From assembly GCF_900637055.1 (NCBI RefSeq), contig NZ_LR134338.1, positions 5,695,001 to 5,759,000 of the forward strand: DNA of 64,000 nt. The letters are read 5' to 3'. Numbering within the stretch: position 1 is the first letter of the stretch; every line of letters starts with the position of its first letter. Positions 7,381 to 15,636 of the stretch are shown one piece after another. The notes beneath the pieces were generated by a model, which had not been told where the DNA came from, searched no databases, and saw only the letters and a list, made by a program, of their open reading frames with translations. The position numbers were made by a program, and so were the translations under genes. The DNA comes from Brevibacillus brevis. GTDB lineage: Bacteria > Bacillota > Bacilli > Brevibacillales > Brevibacillaceae.

Positions 7381-9315
7381 ATGATTTTGCTACAAGCTGA
7401 ACATATAGAAAAAACGTATGGTATCGAAACCATTCTACAAGACATCTCCCTGCAAATTCAAACCGGGGAACGGGTTGGCCTGGTTGGCGTAAACGGTGCA
7501 GGCAAATCGACTCTGATGAAGATCCTCGCCGGCGAGCTAAGCTACGACAAAGGAATTATCCGCATCCCAAAGGATGTAACCCTTGGGTATTTGGCACAAA
7601 ACAGCGGTCTTGAATCGGAACGATCGATTTGGGATGAGCTGTTGAGTGTTTTTTCCCATCTGCAAAAAGAAGAGCTGGAGCTTCGTGAGCTCGAGGCCAA
7701 AATGGGCGATCCGGCTATACTGGCTGATGAGAAGCGTTACCAGCAACTGTTGGAAAATTACTCTCACCGCTCGGAGGCCTTTAAGGAAAAGGGCGGCTAC
7801 AGCTACGAGGGTGCGATTCGTGGAGTATTGCACGGCCTACGATTTGCGGACTTCGATTACACGACGCCGATCCGCACATTGAGCGGCGGACAGAAGACTC
7901 GTCTGGCACTTGCCAAGCTGCTGCTCCAATCTCCGACCATTCTCCTGCTCGATGAGCCGACGAACTACCTGGACATCGAGACGCTGACTTGGCTGGAGAC
8001 GTATTTGCAAAACTATCAGGGCGCCATTCTCGTAGTCTCCCATGACCGTTACTTCCTGGACAAGCTCGTGACCGTTGTCTATGAAATCGAACGGACACGT
8101 GCTACCCGCTATGTCGGTAACTACAGCCGCTTCCTTGATGAAAAAGCGGCTCGGCTCGAACAGGATTTGAAGCGATTCGAAAAGCAGCAGGAAGAGATCG
8201 CCAAGCTGGAGGATTTCATCGCGCGAAACATCGCTCGGGCTACGACGACCAAACGAGCACAGAGCCGGCGCAAGACGTTGGAAAAGATGGACCGCTTGGA
8301 CAAGCCGATTATGAACAACAAATCCGTCCACTTCTCCTTTGATGTGGCGAAAATGAGCGGCACCATCGTGATGAAGGCAAACAACGTTGCGATTGGCTAC
8401 CCGGATGCTGTTCTTTCTCAGGGCCTTACGTTTGAAATCGAACGCGAAGAGCGTGTGGCCTTGGTCGGTCCCAATGGTATCGGGAAATCGACGCTGTTAA
8501 AAACGATTGTGGAACAGTTGCCTAAGCTGCGCGGCGATATTCATTTCGGAAGCAATGTAACAATCGGGTACTACGACCAGGAGCATCGTAACCTGAACGA
8601 ACGGAATACAGTTCTCGGCGAAATTTGGGATGAATATCCGAACATGCTGGAAAAGGACGTCCGTACCTTGCTCGGCAACTTCTTGTTTAGCGGTGATGAT
8701 GTACAAAAGAAGATCAGCGACCTTTCTGGAGGAGAGCGTGCACGCGTCTCCCTCGCAAAGCTCATGTTAAAGCAAGCAAACTTCCTGATCTTCGACGAGC
8801 CGACGAACCACTTGGATATTTTCAGCAAGGAAGTGCTCGAGAACGCCCTCTACGATTATCCGGGTACGATCCTGTTCGTCTCCCATGACCGTTACTTCTT
8901 AAACAAGATTGCCACACGCGTCCTAGAGCTGACAGGTGATGGCGTGACCAGCTATTTGGGTAACTACGATTACTTCGTGGAGAAAAAGCAGGAACTGGAA
9001 GAGCTCGCAGCCGAACAAGCAGCGCAGCCCGCAAAAAAACAAGGCGGTACCGTAGCGGCACAGCCTGAGAAATCCTCTTATGAGCTAGATAAGGAAGCGA
9101 AACGTCGTGAGCGTCAACGTCAGCGCCGTTTGGAAGAGATTGAGGTCTCGATCCAAAAACGAGAGGCTGACATTGTCAGATGGGAAGAAGAACTCTGTCT
9201 CCCGGAAATTTATAGCGATCATGTGCAGGCAAAAGAACGCAACGATCAAATCCAGGCTGCCAAAGAAGAGCTGGAGCAGTTGTATGACGAGTGGAGCGCG
9301 CTATCAGAGGAGTAG
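7381..9315 (+). CDS. ydiF: ABC-F family ATPase (YdiF-like)
   Basis: 644-residue soluble ABC protein with two nucleotide-binding domains and no membrane segments, so it is an ABC-F protein acting on ribosomes rather than a transporter. Domain 1: Walker A GVNGAGKST (36-44), signature LSGGQKTR, Walker B LLLDEPTNYLD. Domain 2: GPNGIGKST, LSGGERAR, LIFDEPTNHLD. The interdomain P-site tRNA-interaction motif region and a C-terminal coiled coil (~560-644) are present. The ATG at 7381 sits behind AAAGAGGTG. Its position near tsaD and groESL is the same as B. subtilis ydiF. Confidence 0.95.
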   Translation: MILLQAEHIEKTYGIETILQDISLQIQTGERVGLVGVNGAGKSTLMKILAGELSYDKGIIRIPKDVTLGYLAQNSGLESERSIWDELLSVFSHLQKEELELRELEAKMGDPAILADEKRYQQLLENYSHRSEAFKEKGGYSYEGAIRGVLHGLRFADFDYTTPIRTLSGGQKTRLALAKLLLQSPTILLLDEPTNYLDIETLTWLETYLQNYQGAILVVSHDRYFLDKLVTVVYEIERTRATRYVGNYSRFLDEKAARLEQDLKRFEKQQEEIAKLEDFIARNIARATTTKRAQSRRKTLEKMDRLDKPIMNNKSVHFSFDVAKMSGTIVMKANNVAIGYPDAVLSQGLTFEIEREERVALVGPNGIGKSTLLKTIVEQLPKLRGDIHFGSNVTIGYYDQEHRNLNERNTVLGEIWDEYPNMLEKDVRTLLGNFLFSGDDVQKKISDLSGGERARVSLAKLMLKQANFLIFDEPTNHLDIFSKEVLENALYDYPGTILFVSHDRYFLNKIATRVLELTGDGVTSYLGNYDYFVEKKQELEELAAEQAAQPAKKQGGTVAAQPEKSSYELDKEAKRRERQRQRRLEEIEVSIQKREADIVRWEEELCLPEIYSDHVQAKERNDQIQAAKEELEQLYDEWSALSEE

Positions 9316-9323
9316 TCTCCTCT

Positions 9324-11561
9324 TCACGTAGAACAGCGCTCCTGCGCAGGCTCCTCCAAGGCGGCATAGAGAGCAGGAATCACCAGAAAGGTAGTGCAGG
9401 TGGCTGCTGTGACGATGCCTGAGTCATTGAGGATCAGCCCAGCCAGTGCACCGGCAATGACACCAGCAAAGCCTTTGATCAAGTAAGGCGCGTCCTTCGC
9501 CAGATGGTGCAAAAAGCGGTCGTTTTTCAAGGTGAGAACGCCTAGAGCAATCAGGGAGACGACAAATGCTTTGCTCCAAATGGAAACACGAATCAAACGG
9601 AGATTCATCGCCAGCTTGCGTTCAATCATCTGCCCTACCTCGGACCATTCCCCATGTACAATCTGCTGAGAAAGCCGTCCGACATGGGTCAAGGGCTGAT
9701 CTGACATGAGACTGATCGCCATCAAACTGCATACACCCATAACCAGGCCGCCTGCCAACAGCAGGAGGCCTTTTTTGCCGATTCGCCAGCCCTCAAGCCG
9801 TGACAATGCCACGGAAAAACCGATCAGCCCCGCAAGAAAACCCCCTGCATCTGTTCCTAGGCTCGGTGCCACCATGTAGTACAGCACGACACTGAATATG
9901 GCTGCGGAGACAGCAGGCAACCATTTATTTTCCCGACCTAGCTCCTTTTGTCCCCCACGCATTCTCTCGTACAGCGAAGCCACAAGTATGATCGTACTGC
10001 CGATCAGGACCCCTTCGTATTCATTTCCTAGCCCGTAAAACCTCGCTCCGATTACCGGATCATACCCGAGGTACGATTGCCGCATCAAATGCGAGCCAGT
10101 CCATCCGTCCACCAGCAGAATGGCTGTCGTGACTCCGCTAACCGTCATCACGATTCGCGAGAGAGCATGAGCTTCCTGCCAAAAAGCTGCGATCAAGGCA
10201 GTCATGATCAGTCCCCCCAAGACAACCGCGCCAGAAACCTGCCAGTCGAGCAGGCTCTCTGCCAAAAGCAATGCGGGAAACCACAATAAAGCCAGCAGCG
10301 CCAGACGTATTCCTCTACGAAGCCACAAAAGGCCTGCCCCTTCTCTCTTCCGCCCAAACCACCAGAGAACGACCGCACATCCTACAATGACAATCTGCAG
10401 CATGACGTAGGTATAGAGCACTGCTGGCCGTGTCGCATACGTATGATGAATTTCACCTACCTGATTCTGAAGGGCAGTGAGACCCTTCCCTTTTTCGATA
10501 CGTATGACATGACCAGCCAACCCGTTTGGTACGGGTACATCCAGCCAAGACAGTATGCTTGGTACCATATCCAGTCCACTGACTAATCCCGCTTGCCTCG
10601 TGGTAGCTGATGTCAAAACTCCACTCGCTTTCTCTCCCCAAATGAACACGGGAGATAAGAGAGCCTTTTCTTTTGTCGCCACATGATTGACGGCTGGCGA
10701 TGCCAATACAATGCGTTGGTGTGGTTTACGTTCCACAAGGAGCTGGTTAAGGAAAAGGGACAAGTCCCGCAAAACACGCTGATACTGCCAGGAAAACTGA
10801 CCTGGGTCCATATCCGTACCCAACTGGTATAACCGGGATAAATCTGAGAGTTGAGCAATAATCAAGCCCGCTTGACGCTCGCTGTGGATTTTCTCAAGCA
10901 AGTAAGCGTAGTTTGTCTTGATCCCGTACGGATAGCCACGAAGGAGCTCCATGCTTTTTGTAGAAATGTCCCCTGTCGGAACCCTTCCTTGCTGATCCAT
11001 TGCAAATAGAACGGCATGTCTCTGCCGGGTATCCTCATAGTCACCGTTTCCATATAAAGCAACCGGAATGTGGTTTGCAGCAAGCACCGTTCCAAGAAGC
11101 CCAATTTGCGCAGAATACGGTTTCTCCCGATTATCTGCCAAGAGCCGGAAAATACCCGGAAAAATGATCGAGGAGCGCGCCACCTCCTGCGCCTGATCAC
11201 TGCCCAGCTCTTGCGCCCGTTCACCGGCTGTTTCCCTGGACGAGAGCGCTTCATACGGATGATAGCCTGTCCCGCTCTTTTCAGAGTAAAGCGCTTGACC
11301 GCCGCTCCCCATGAGCAGGTAGCCGTTCGCGGCCGTTCGCGATCCGGGTGTTCTTATGGACAGAGCCCCAGCTCCTGCACCATCCAACCATTTATCCACA
11401 GTTGATAACTTTTTGAGCTGCTCCAGATCATGAAACGACATCCCCTCCACAAACAGCATGATGACTTGTTGTTTTTCCTTTGCTATCAATGGATTTCCTA
11501 TATTTGTAGCCAGAAACAATATCAGGAATGACAAGCAAATCAACGCGAGTTTCTTTCTCAC
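9324..11561 (-). CDS. Membrane protein with extracellular alkaline-phosphatase-like domain
   Basis: 745 residues from a GTG preceded by AGGAGGG. Residues 5-22 form a signal or anchor. Residues ~30-375 look like the alkaline phosphatase/sulfatase superfamily scaffold (VIMLFVEGMSFHDL, RTPGSRTAANGYLLMG, LIIAQLSDLSRL), followed by about ten transmembrane segments (375-740) with LGYDPVIGARFYGLGNEYEG and APSLGTDAGG. The substrate is not recognisable. It converges on the ABC-F gene (gap 8 bases). Its promoter and first codons lie within the DnaA-box cluster. The B. subtilis neighbourhood lacks an obvious counterpart here. Confidence 0.75.
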   Translation of the reverse strand: MRKKLALICLSFLILFLATNIGNPLIAKEKQQVIMLFVEGMSFHDLEQLKKLSTVDKWLDGAGAGALSIRTPGSRTAANGYLLMGSGGQALYSEKSGTGYHPYEALSSRETAGERAQELGSDQAQEVARSSIIFPGIFRLLADNREKPYSAQIGLLGTVLAANHIPVALYGNGDYEDTRQRHAVLFAMDQQGRVPTGDISTKSMELLRGYPYGIKTNYAYLLEKIHSERQAGLIIAQLSDLSRLYQLGTDMDPGQFSWQYQRVLRDLSLFLNQLLVERKPHQRIVLASPAVNHVATKEKALLSPVFIWGEKASGVLTSATTRQAGLVSGLDMVPSILSWLDVPVPNGLAGHVIRIEKGKGLTALQNQVGEIHHTYATRPAVLYTYVMLQIVIVGCAVVLWWFGRKREGAGLLWLRRGIRLALLALLWFPALLLAESLLDWQVSGAVVLGGLIMTALIAAFWQEAHALSRIVMTVSGVTTAILLVDGWTGSHLMRQSYLGYDPVIGARFYGLGNEYEGVLIGSTIILVASLYERMRGGQKELGRENKWLPAVSAAIFSVVLYYMVAPSLGTDAGGFLAGLIGFSVALSRLEGWRIGKKGLLLLAGGLVMGVCSLMAISLMSDQPLTHVGRLSQQIVHGEWSEVGQMIERKLAMNLRLIRVSIWSKAFVVSLIALGVLTLKNDRFLHHLAKDAPYLIKGFAGVIAGALAGLILNDSGIVTAATCTTFLVIPALYAALEEPAQERCST

Positions 11562-11720
11562 GAGTCTCCCTCCTGTTGATAACTCGACTTTTTTATCCAC
11601 ATTTTCCACAGAACAATCCACAGAGCACATGCGGTTTTCCCGGTCATTTTCTCGTGTTATCACCAGTATTCACAGGAGTCTATGTGAACAATCCAGAAAG
11701 TTATCCTATGATGTGGATAA
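11392..11720. promoter_or_regulatory. DnaA-box cluster
   Basis: Three perfect TTATCCACA 9-mers are present: 11392-11400 (+), 11593-11601 (+) and 11712-11720 (-). One-mismatch sites are TTATCAACA at 11574-11582 (-), TTTTCCACA at 11602-11610 (+), GTATTCACA at 11666-11674 (+) and TTGTTCACA at 11683-11691 (-). Weaker partial sites lie between them. The cluster covers the start of the phosphatase-like gene and the intergenic region before the ECF sigma gene. From memory, B. subtilis has a stable DnaA-binding cluster between gcp (tsaD) and ydiF, the same neighbourhood. Confidence 0.8.
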
Positions 11721-11745
11721 ATCATAGTAGAGGGACGGAAACAAC

Positions 11746-11773
11746 TGAACCTTTTTGCCTCTGTTAGCGAATA
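11746..11773 (+). promoter_or_regulatory. Candidate ECF-sigma autoregulatory promoter
   Basis: TGAACC (11746-11751), 16 bases, CGAATA (11768-11773), 31 bases before the sigma gene start. The AAC-type -35 and CG-type -10 with 16-base spacing fit ECF promoters, which usually drive their own sigma gene. No good sigma-A alternative overlaps it. Confidence 0.5.
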
Positions 11774-11804
11774 TAGGGATGTAATACGTTCTGGAGGGGC
11801 CCCC

Positions 11805-12386
11805 ATGAATGATAAAGAGTTGCTCCCTTGGCTGGAAAAAATGCTGACGGGAGACGAAGCAGCTTTTCGCGTCGTTTATCAAGCTACGCACACCGATGTT
11901 CATCGTACGATCGCTTTTCTTGTCTACAACAAACAAGACATCGAAGACATAGTGAATGAAACCTATATTCGTATGTGGCGTTCTTTTCACACCTATGATC
12001 AGAGTCGGCCGTTTCGCTTTTGGCTTCACGGGATCACCGTCCGTCAGGTGCAGGACTGGAAAAGGAAAGCTTGGCGAAGAATACGGCTCTTTGAACGAAA
12101 CCGCCTTATGCACGATGAGCAATTTGATTGGGCAGATTCCACAGTGATCAAATCTGAGACACAGCTTGAATTGCTCGGAGTGGTTCGTACACTTTCGTAC
12201 AAGTTACGCCTAGTGGTCATTCTGCGCTATTTTCACGATTATGCTCTGGATGAAATCGCCGAGTTGCTGCAAATCCCGCTCGGTACCGTGAAATCCAGGC
12301 ATCATCTGGCACTGAAGGCACTACGCAAGCATTGCGAATTATCGGGAGGAGACTCTTATGTCCATAGACAAACAACTACGCGATGA
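11805..12386 (+). CDS. ECF-family RNA polymerase sigma factor
   Basis: 193 residues. Region 2 (~residues 25-90) includes DIEDIVNETYIRMWRSFHTYD, matching the core-binding and -10 recognition helices. Region 4 (~130-180) has LRLVVILRYFHDYALDEIAELLQIPLGTVKSRHH, the -35 helix-turn-helix. It starts behind CTGGAGGGG. The stop overlaps the next gene by 29 bases, the usual arrangement for a sigma factor with its membrane anti-sigma. The pair is absent from the collinear B. subtilis region and so looks inserted between the DnaA cluster and tsaD. Which stress it senses cannot be read from sequence. Confidence 0.92.
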   Translation: MNDKELLPWLEKMLTGDEAAFRVVYQATHTDVHRTIAFLVYNKQDIEDIVNETYIRMWRSFHTYDQSRPFRFWLHGITVRQVQDWKRKAWRRIRLFERNRLMHDEQFDWADSTVIKSETQLELLGVVRTLSYKLRLVVILRYFHDYALDEIAELLQIPLGTVKSRHHLALKALRKHCELSGGDSYVHRQTTTR

Positions 12387-12858
12387 GCTTCTTCAACATG
12401 CTGAATCGTTGAAAACCCCACCCGAAATCGAGAGTCGTGTGTACCTCTCCTATCAAAATGACTTCTTGCAAAAGAAAGGGAGATTATTCATGAAAAAACG
12501 TTTGGTAAGTGGAATCATAGCAGTGGCTATCCTGATCCCAACTGCGGCCCTGGCTACTCCTTATTTGGCTGATCAAATCTTCGGGTCATCGCAAACCATC
12601 ATCGAGCGTGGTGGCACACAGGGGGATTATCAGGAAATCGAGAAATTCTTTCAGGAAGCGAAAAGTAAGCTGACTGAAGAAGAGTACGCGGAGTTTTCGG
12701 CGATCATGAAGCAACTCATGGATCTGAAAATAAAGATTACGGATGAAAACGGGGTCATGCACGAGGATCAGCTGACTGCTGAGGAACGGAAGCAGTTTGA
12801 AGAGATACTCCCCCAAAAAGCTGCACCCTTTTTCGAAAAGGTGCGTGGCGACAAGTAA
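12358..12858 (+). CDS. Probable membrane anti-sigma factor
   Basis: 166 residues. Cytoplasmic residues 1-43 are followed by MKKRLVSGIIAVAILIPTAALA (residues ~45-66), one transmembrane helix, and an acidic helical extracytoplasmic domain (FFQEAKSKLTEEEYAEF). I do not recognise a classical zinc anti-sigma motif. The assignment rests on topology, on the 29-base overlap with the ECF sigma gene, and on the convention of such pairs. An internal ATG at 12490 behind AAAGGGAG could yield a shorter exported form starting at the hydrophobic helix; that is a real alternative. Confidence 0.65.
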   Translation: MSIDKQLRDELLQHAESLKTPPEIESRVYLSYQNDFLQKKGRLFMKKRLVSGIIAVAILIPTAALATPYLADQIFGSSQTIIERGGTQGDYQEIEKFFQEAKSKLTEEEYAEFSAIMKQLMDLKIKITDENGVMHEDQLTAEERKQFEEILPQKAAPFFEKVRGDK

Positions 12859-12865
12859 CAAAAAA

Positions 12866-12908
12866 GAAAGGGACTATCCGGCTTGGATAGTCCCTTCTTG
12901 CATTTTTA
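12866..12908. terminator. Bidirectional terminator
   Basis: AAGGGACTATCC (12868-12879) pairs perfectly with GGATAGTCCCTT (12885-12896). A-rich and T-rich flanks on either side let it serve both the anti-sigma gene (+) and tsaD (-). Confidence 0.9.
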
Positions 12909-12911
12909 CAT

Positions 12912-13994
12912 CTATTGCTCAGAAAGCGACAAGCTTGGGACTCCGTTCAAATCAAGCCCCTCAAACTGTCCTTTTTCATACTTGATAAAGCCTGCTGCCG
13001 CAATCATCGCAGCGTTGTCTGTGCATAACGAGAACGGAGGGATCACGAGAGGAATTCCTTCTGCCTCGCATCTCGCTTGCAGTCTCTCACGCAGTCCACG
13101 ATTCGCCGCCACACCGCCAGCCAGCAATACCTGCTTCGCTCCATGAGAACGGGCTGCACGAATCGTCTTTTCTACGAGCACTTCCGTTACAGAGTCTTGG
13201 AAGCTCGCAGCCAGATTCGCCGGTTCGATCGTCTCTCCTCGCTGAGCTGCATTGTGCAACGTATTGAGCACAGCTGACTTCAAGCCACTGAAGCTGAAAT
13301 CGTAGGAGTCTGGCTCCAGCCATGAACGAGGGAGCGGTACATTTGCCTCCCCTTCATGTGCGAGGCGATCAATATGAGGTCCGCCTGGATACGGCATATT
13401 CAACGCTCGTGCTACCTTGTCATACGCTTCCCCTGCCGCGTCATCTCGCGTTTCCCCCAAAATCTCGAACTGACCGTGCTCCTTCATCCAGACAAGCTCT
13501 GTATGCCCGCCCGATACAACGAGTGCAATCAGCGGAAACTCCATTTCTTGCACCAGACGATTCGCGTAAATATGACCCGCGATATGATGCACTCCAATCA
13601 GCGGGATGCCTCTGGCCATGGAAATGGCTTTTGCTGCTGCCACGCCGACTAACAGGGCTCCGACAAGCCCAGGCCCGTACGTCACCGCAATTGCCTGGAT
13701 GTCATCCAACGTTTTTCCGGCCTCGGTCAGTGCCTCTTCAATGGTAAGCGTAATATTCTCTACATGTCTGCGAGAAGCCACCTCCGGCACGACTCCGCCA
13801 AACCTTTTATGGATATCGGCTTGGGAAGCGATGACGTTCGACAGCACCTCTCGGCCATCACGGATGACAGCAGCCGCTGTCTCGTCGCAGCTTGTTTCAA
13901 TTCCTAAAATATAAGTAGGAGCACCTGATTCCCTATGTGCTTCGTATTTTTGCTGTATGCGCTTCTCGTAGCGCGACGTATACGTCTTGTTCAT
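12912..13994 (-). CDS. tsaD: tRNA N6-adenosine threonylcarbamoyltransferase TsaD
   Basis: Catalytic subunit that transfers threonylcarbamoyl to A37 of ANN-decoding tRNAs, working with TsaB and TsaE. 360 residues of the ASKHA fold: ILGIETSCDETAAA near residue 30, metal-binding HHIAGH at 136-141, then VSGGHTELV and GGVAANRGLR. It has ~20 more N-terminal residues than usual. The ATG at 13994 shares one base with the rimI stop (TAATG), indicating coupling; an in-frame GTG lies 15 bases upstream. It is the last gene of thiL-tsaE-tsaB-rimI-tsaD. Confidence 0.97.
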   Translation of the reverse strand: MNKTYTSRYEKRIQQKYEAHRESGAPTYILGIETSCDETAAAVIRDGREVLSNVIASQADIHKRFGGVVPEVASRRHVENITLTIEEALTEAGKTLDDIQAIAVTYGPGLVGALLVGVAAAKAISMARGIPLIGVHHIAGHIYANRLVQEMEFPLIALVVSGGHTELVWMKEHGQFEILGETRDDAAGEAYDKVARALNMPYPGGPHIDRLAHEGEANVPLPRSWLEPDSYDFSFSGLKSAVLNTLHNAAQRGETIEPANLAASFQDSVTEVLVEKTIRAARSHGAKQVLLAGGVAANRGLRERLQARCEAEGIPLVIPPFSLCTDNAAMIAAAGFIKYEKGQFEGLDLNGVPSLSLSEQ

Positions 13995-14449
13995 TACAAT
14001 GTCACCCACATAATGATTGCGTCCTCATTGTTATCCGAATAATATCCCTTGCGTCGCCCATGCTCTTTGAAGCCGAGCTTGATATACATGTTCCGTGCGA
14101 CTGTGTTCGAAGGTCGAACTTCCAGCGTCATGCTATGGGCACCCTGCATCTTGGCAACACCCATCATTTTAATCATCAGTGCCAATCCAACCTTTTTTCC
14201 GCGATATAGTGGATGGACGGCGATATTTGTAATATGTGCCTCATCGATCACGATCCACATGCCGCAGTAAGCGATAATCCGATTTTGGTGAACGACGACT
14301 ACATAGCGTGCATTTGGATTTCTCGTCAGCTCGTTGACAAATGCATCATGCGGCCATGGAGTTGTAAAAGCCAAGCGCTCCAGCTCTGCCACAGCCCCAA
14401 CGTCCTGCATCGTCATATAACGATATTCCAAATCGATTGGTTGACTCAT
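13994..14449 (-). CDS. rimI: Ribosomal protein S18-alanine N-acetyltransferase RimI
   Basis: 151-residue GNAT acetyltransferase. The acetyl-CoA loop is seen in NIAVHPLYRGKKVGLALM and the C-terminal motif in NMYIKLGFKEHGRRKGYY. RimI acetylates the N-terminus of S18 in other bacteria. An AAGGAG site precedes the ATG. It lies four bases after tsaB and overlaps tsaD by one base, the same order as B. subtilis ydiC-ydiD-gcp. Confidence 0.95.
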   Translation of the reverse strand: MSQPIDLEYRYMTMQDVGAVAELERLAFTTPWPHDAFVNELTRNPNARYVVVVHQNRIIAYCGMWIVIDEAHITNIAVHPLYRGKKVGLALMIKMMGVAKMQGAHSMTLEVRPSNTVARNMYIKLGFKEHGRRKGYYSDNNEDAIIMWVTL

Positions 14450-14453
14450 GCTT

Positions 14454-15176
14454 TTACTCCTTTACGGCCCCCGCCTGCTTTTGGGCAAGCCACTTCGCTT
14501 CTGCTTCTGCCAGTTGCAAATACTCCGGAACCAGTTCATGCGCATTGCCGCCGTCTTGTAGCTTGCGCAGTGCCACATAGCCGATATGGGCAGCACGCGG
14601 GTGATTGAAAGCTGGAGAAGCAAATTGCGCCTGATTCCCGAGCTCTTGCACAATCGTCTCCCGATGCAGCCTTACATCTTCACCCAAGAACAAGATCGGC
14701 TCTCCTTGCGCCAGGTCTCGCAACAGTGGCAGCCATTCTCGCAACAGGATGATTTGTTCTGCGGACTGCGCTCGCACCGCCTCCATGCCATGGGAACGAT
14801 AACAGCCGGTATACACTTGACCTCTGCGCGCATCGAACAGCGGCACAATCAATCCAGAGAAGCCTGTGGCATTCATGGCAATTACCTCCAGACTGGATAC
14901 ACCAATGACTGGCACATTCAGTGACCAAGCCATGCTTTTCGCAGAGGCAACGCCGATTCTCACGCCTGTATAGGAACCCGGTCCGTTTGCCACCCCGAAA
15001 CCGCTTAGTTCCTCTGGCGCTGTTCCTGTTGCATCGAGCAGTTCACTGACGCAGTCCATCAAACGCACGGAATGGTTTTTTTGTTGGTTTGTCGTCATTT
15101 CGGCCAAGACCCGCTCTTCCTCTACCACAGCTACACTTAGCACCAGATTCGATGTATCAATCGCCAGTACGCGCAT
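14454..15176 (-). CDS. tsaB: TsaB, t6A-synthesis scaffold protein
   Basis: 240-residue inactive ASKHA paralogue of TsaD; it dimerises with TsaD and is required for t6A synthesis. MRVLAIDTSNLVLSVAVV opens the fold, followed by NGPGSYTGVRIGVASAKSMA and VPLFDARRGQVY. The ATG at 15176 behind GTGAGGAG is preferred to the 18-base longer frame. It overlaps the 3' end of tsaE by 20 bases. Confidence 0.95.
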   Translation of the reverse strand: MRVLAIDTSNLVLSVAVVEEERVLAEMTTNQQKNHSVRLMDCVSELLDATGTAPEELSGFGVANGPGSYTGVRIGVASAKSMAWSLNVPVIGVSSLEVIAMNATGFSGLIVPLFDARRGQVYTGCYRSHGMEAVRAQSAEQIILLREWLPLLRDLAQGEPILFLGEDVRLHRETIVQELGNQAQFASPAFNHPRAAHIGYVALRKLQDGGNAHELVPEYLQLAEAEAKWLAQKQAGAVKE

Positions 15177-15636
15177 CAAAATCAAACTCCTCACACAATT
15201 TCACATAACGATTCCCTTGAGGAACCAGCTCGATCATGCGCTGTTCCTCTCCTTCTCTACGCAGGAAGACGGTCATCCGATCTGTTGGCAGGACATCCTC
15301 GATCAAAGAGGCCCACTCTACAACACAGACACCTTCTCCAAAAAAGTAATCGTCCAGTCCCAGAGAGTCTGGATCATCGCCTACCCGGTAGACATCCATA
15401 TGATAAAGCGGCAAGCGCCCCTGATATTCTTTTATGATAGTAAAGGTCGGACTGTTCACTACTTGTCGGACTCCTAGTCCTTTGGCCAACCCTTGGGTAA
15501 AAGTCGTCTTGCCCGCTCCCAGATCTCCCTCCATCGCGAGGAAGTCCCCCGGCTCAAGCAGACCTGCCAGTTGCTCGGCAAAGCGCTGCGTCTCCTGCGC
15601 TCCCGTGAGCCTCCATGTATAGCTCATCTCTTTCAT
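15157..15636 (-). CDS. tsaE: t6A-synthesis ATPase TsaE
   Basis: 159-residue P-loop ATPase that resets the TsaB-TsaD complex. Walker A GDLGAGKTT lies at about residues 37-45, followed by VNSPTFTIIKEYQG and the YRVGDDPDSLGLDDYF and VEWA motifs of the family. The ATG at 15636 overlaps the thiL stop as ATGA, the classic coupling arrangement. A second in-frame ATG at 15627 is possible because the ribosome site is close to the first. Confidence 0.96.
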   Translation of the reverse strand: MKEMSYTWRLTGAQETQRFAEQLAGLLEPGDFLAMEGDLGAGKTTFTQGLAKGLGVRQVVNSPTFTIIKEYQGRLPLYHMDVYRVGDDPDSLGLDDYFFGEGVCVVEWASLIEDVLPTDRMTVFLRREGEEQRMIELVPQGNRYVKLCEEFDFDARTGD

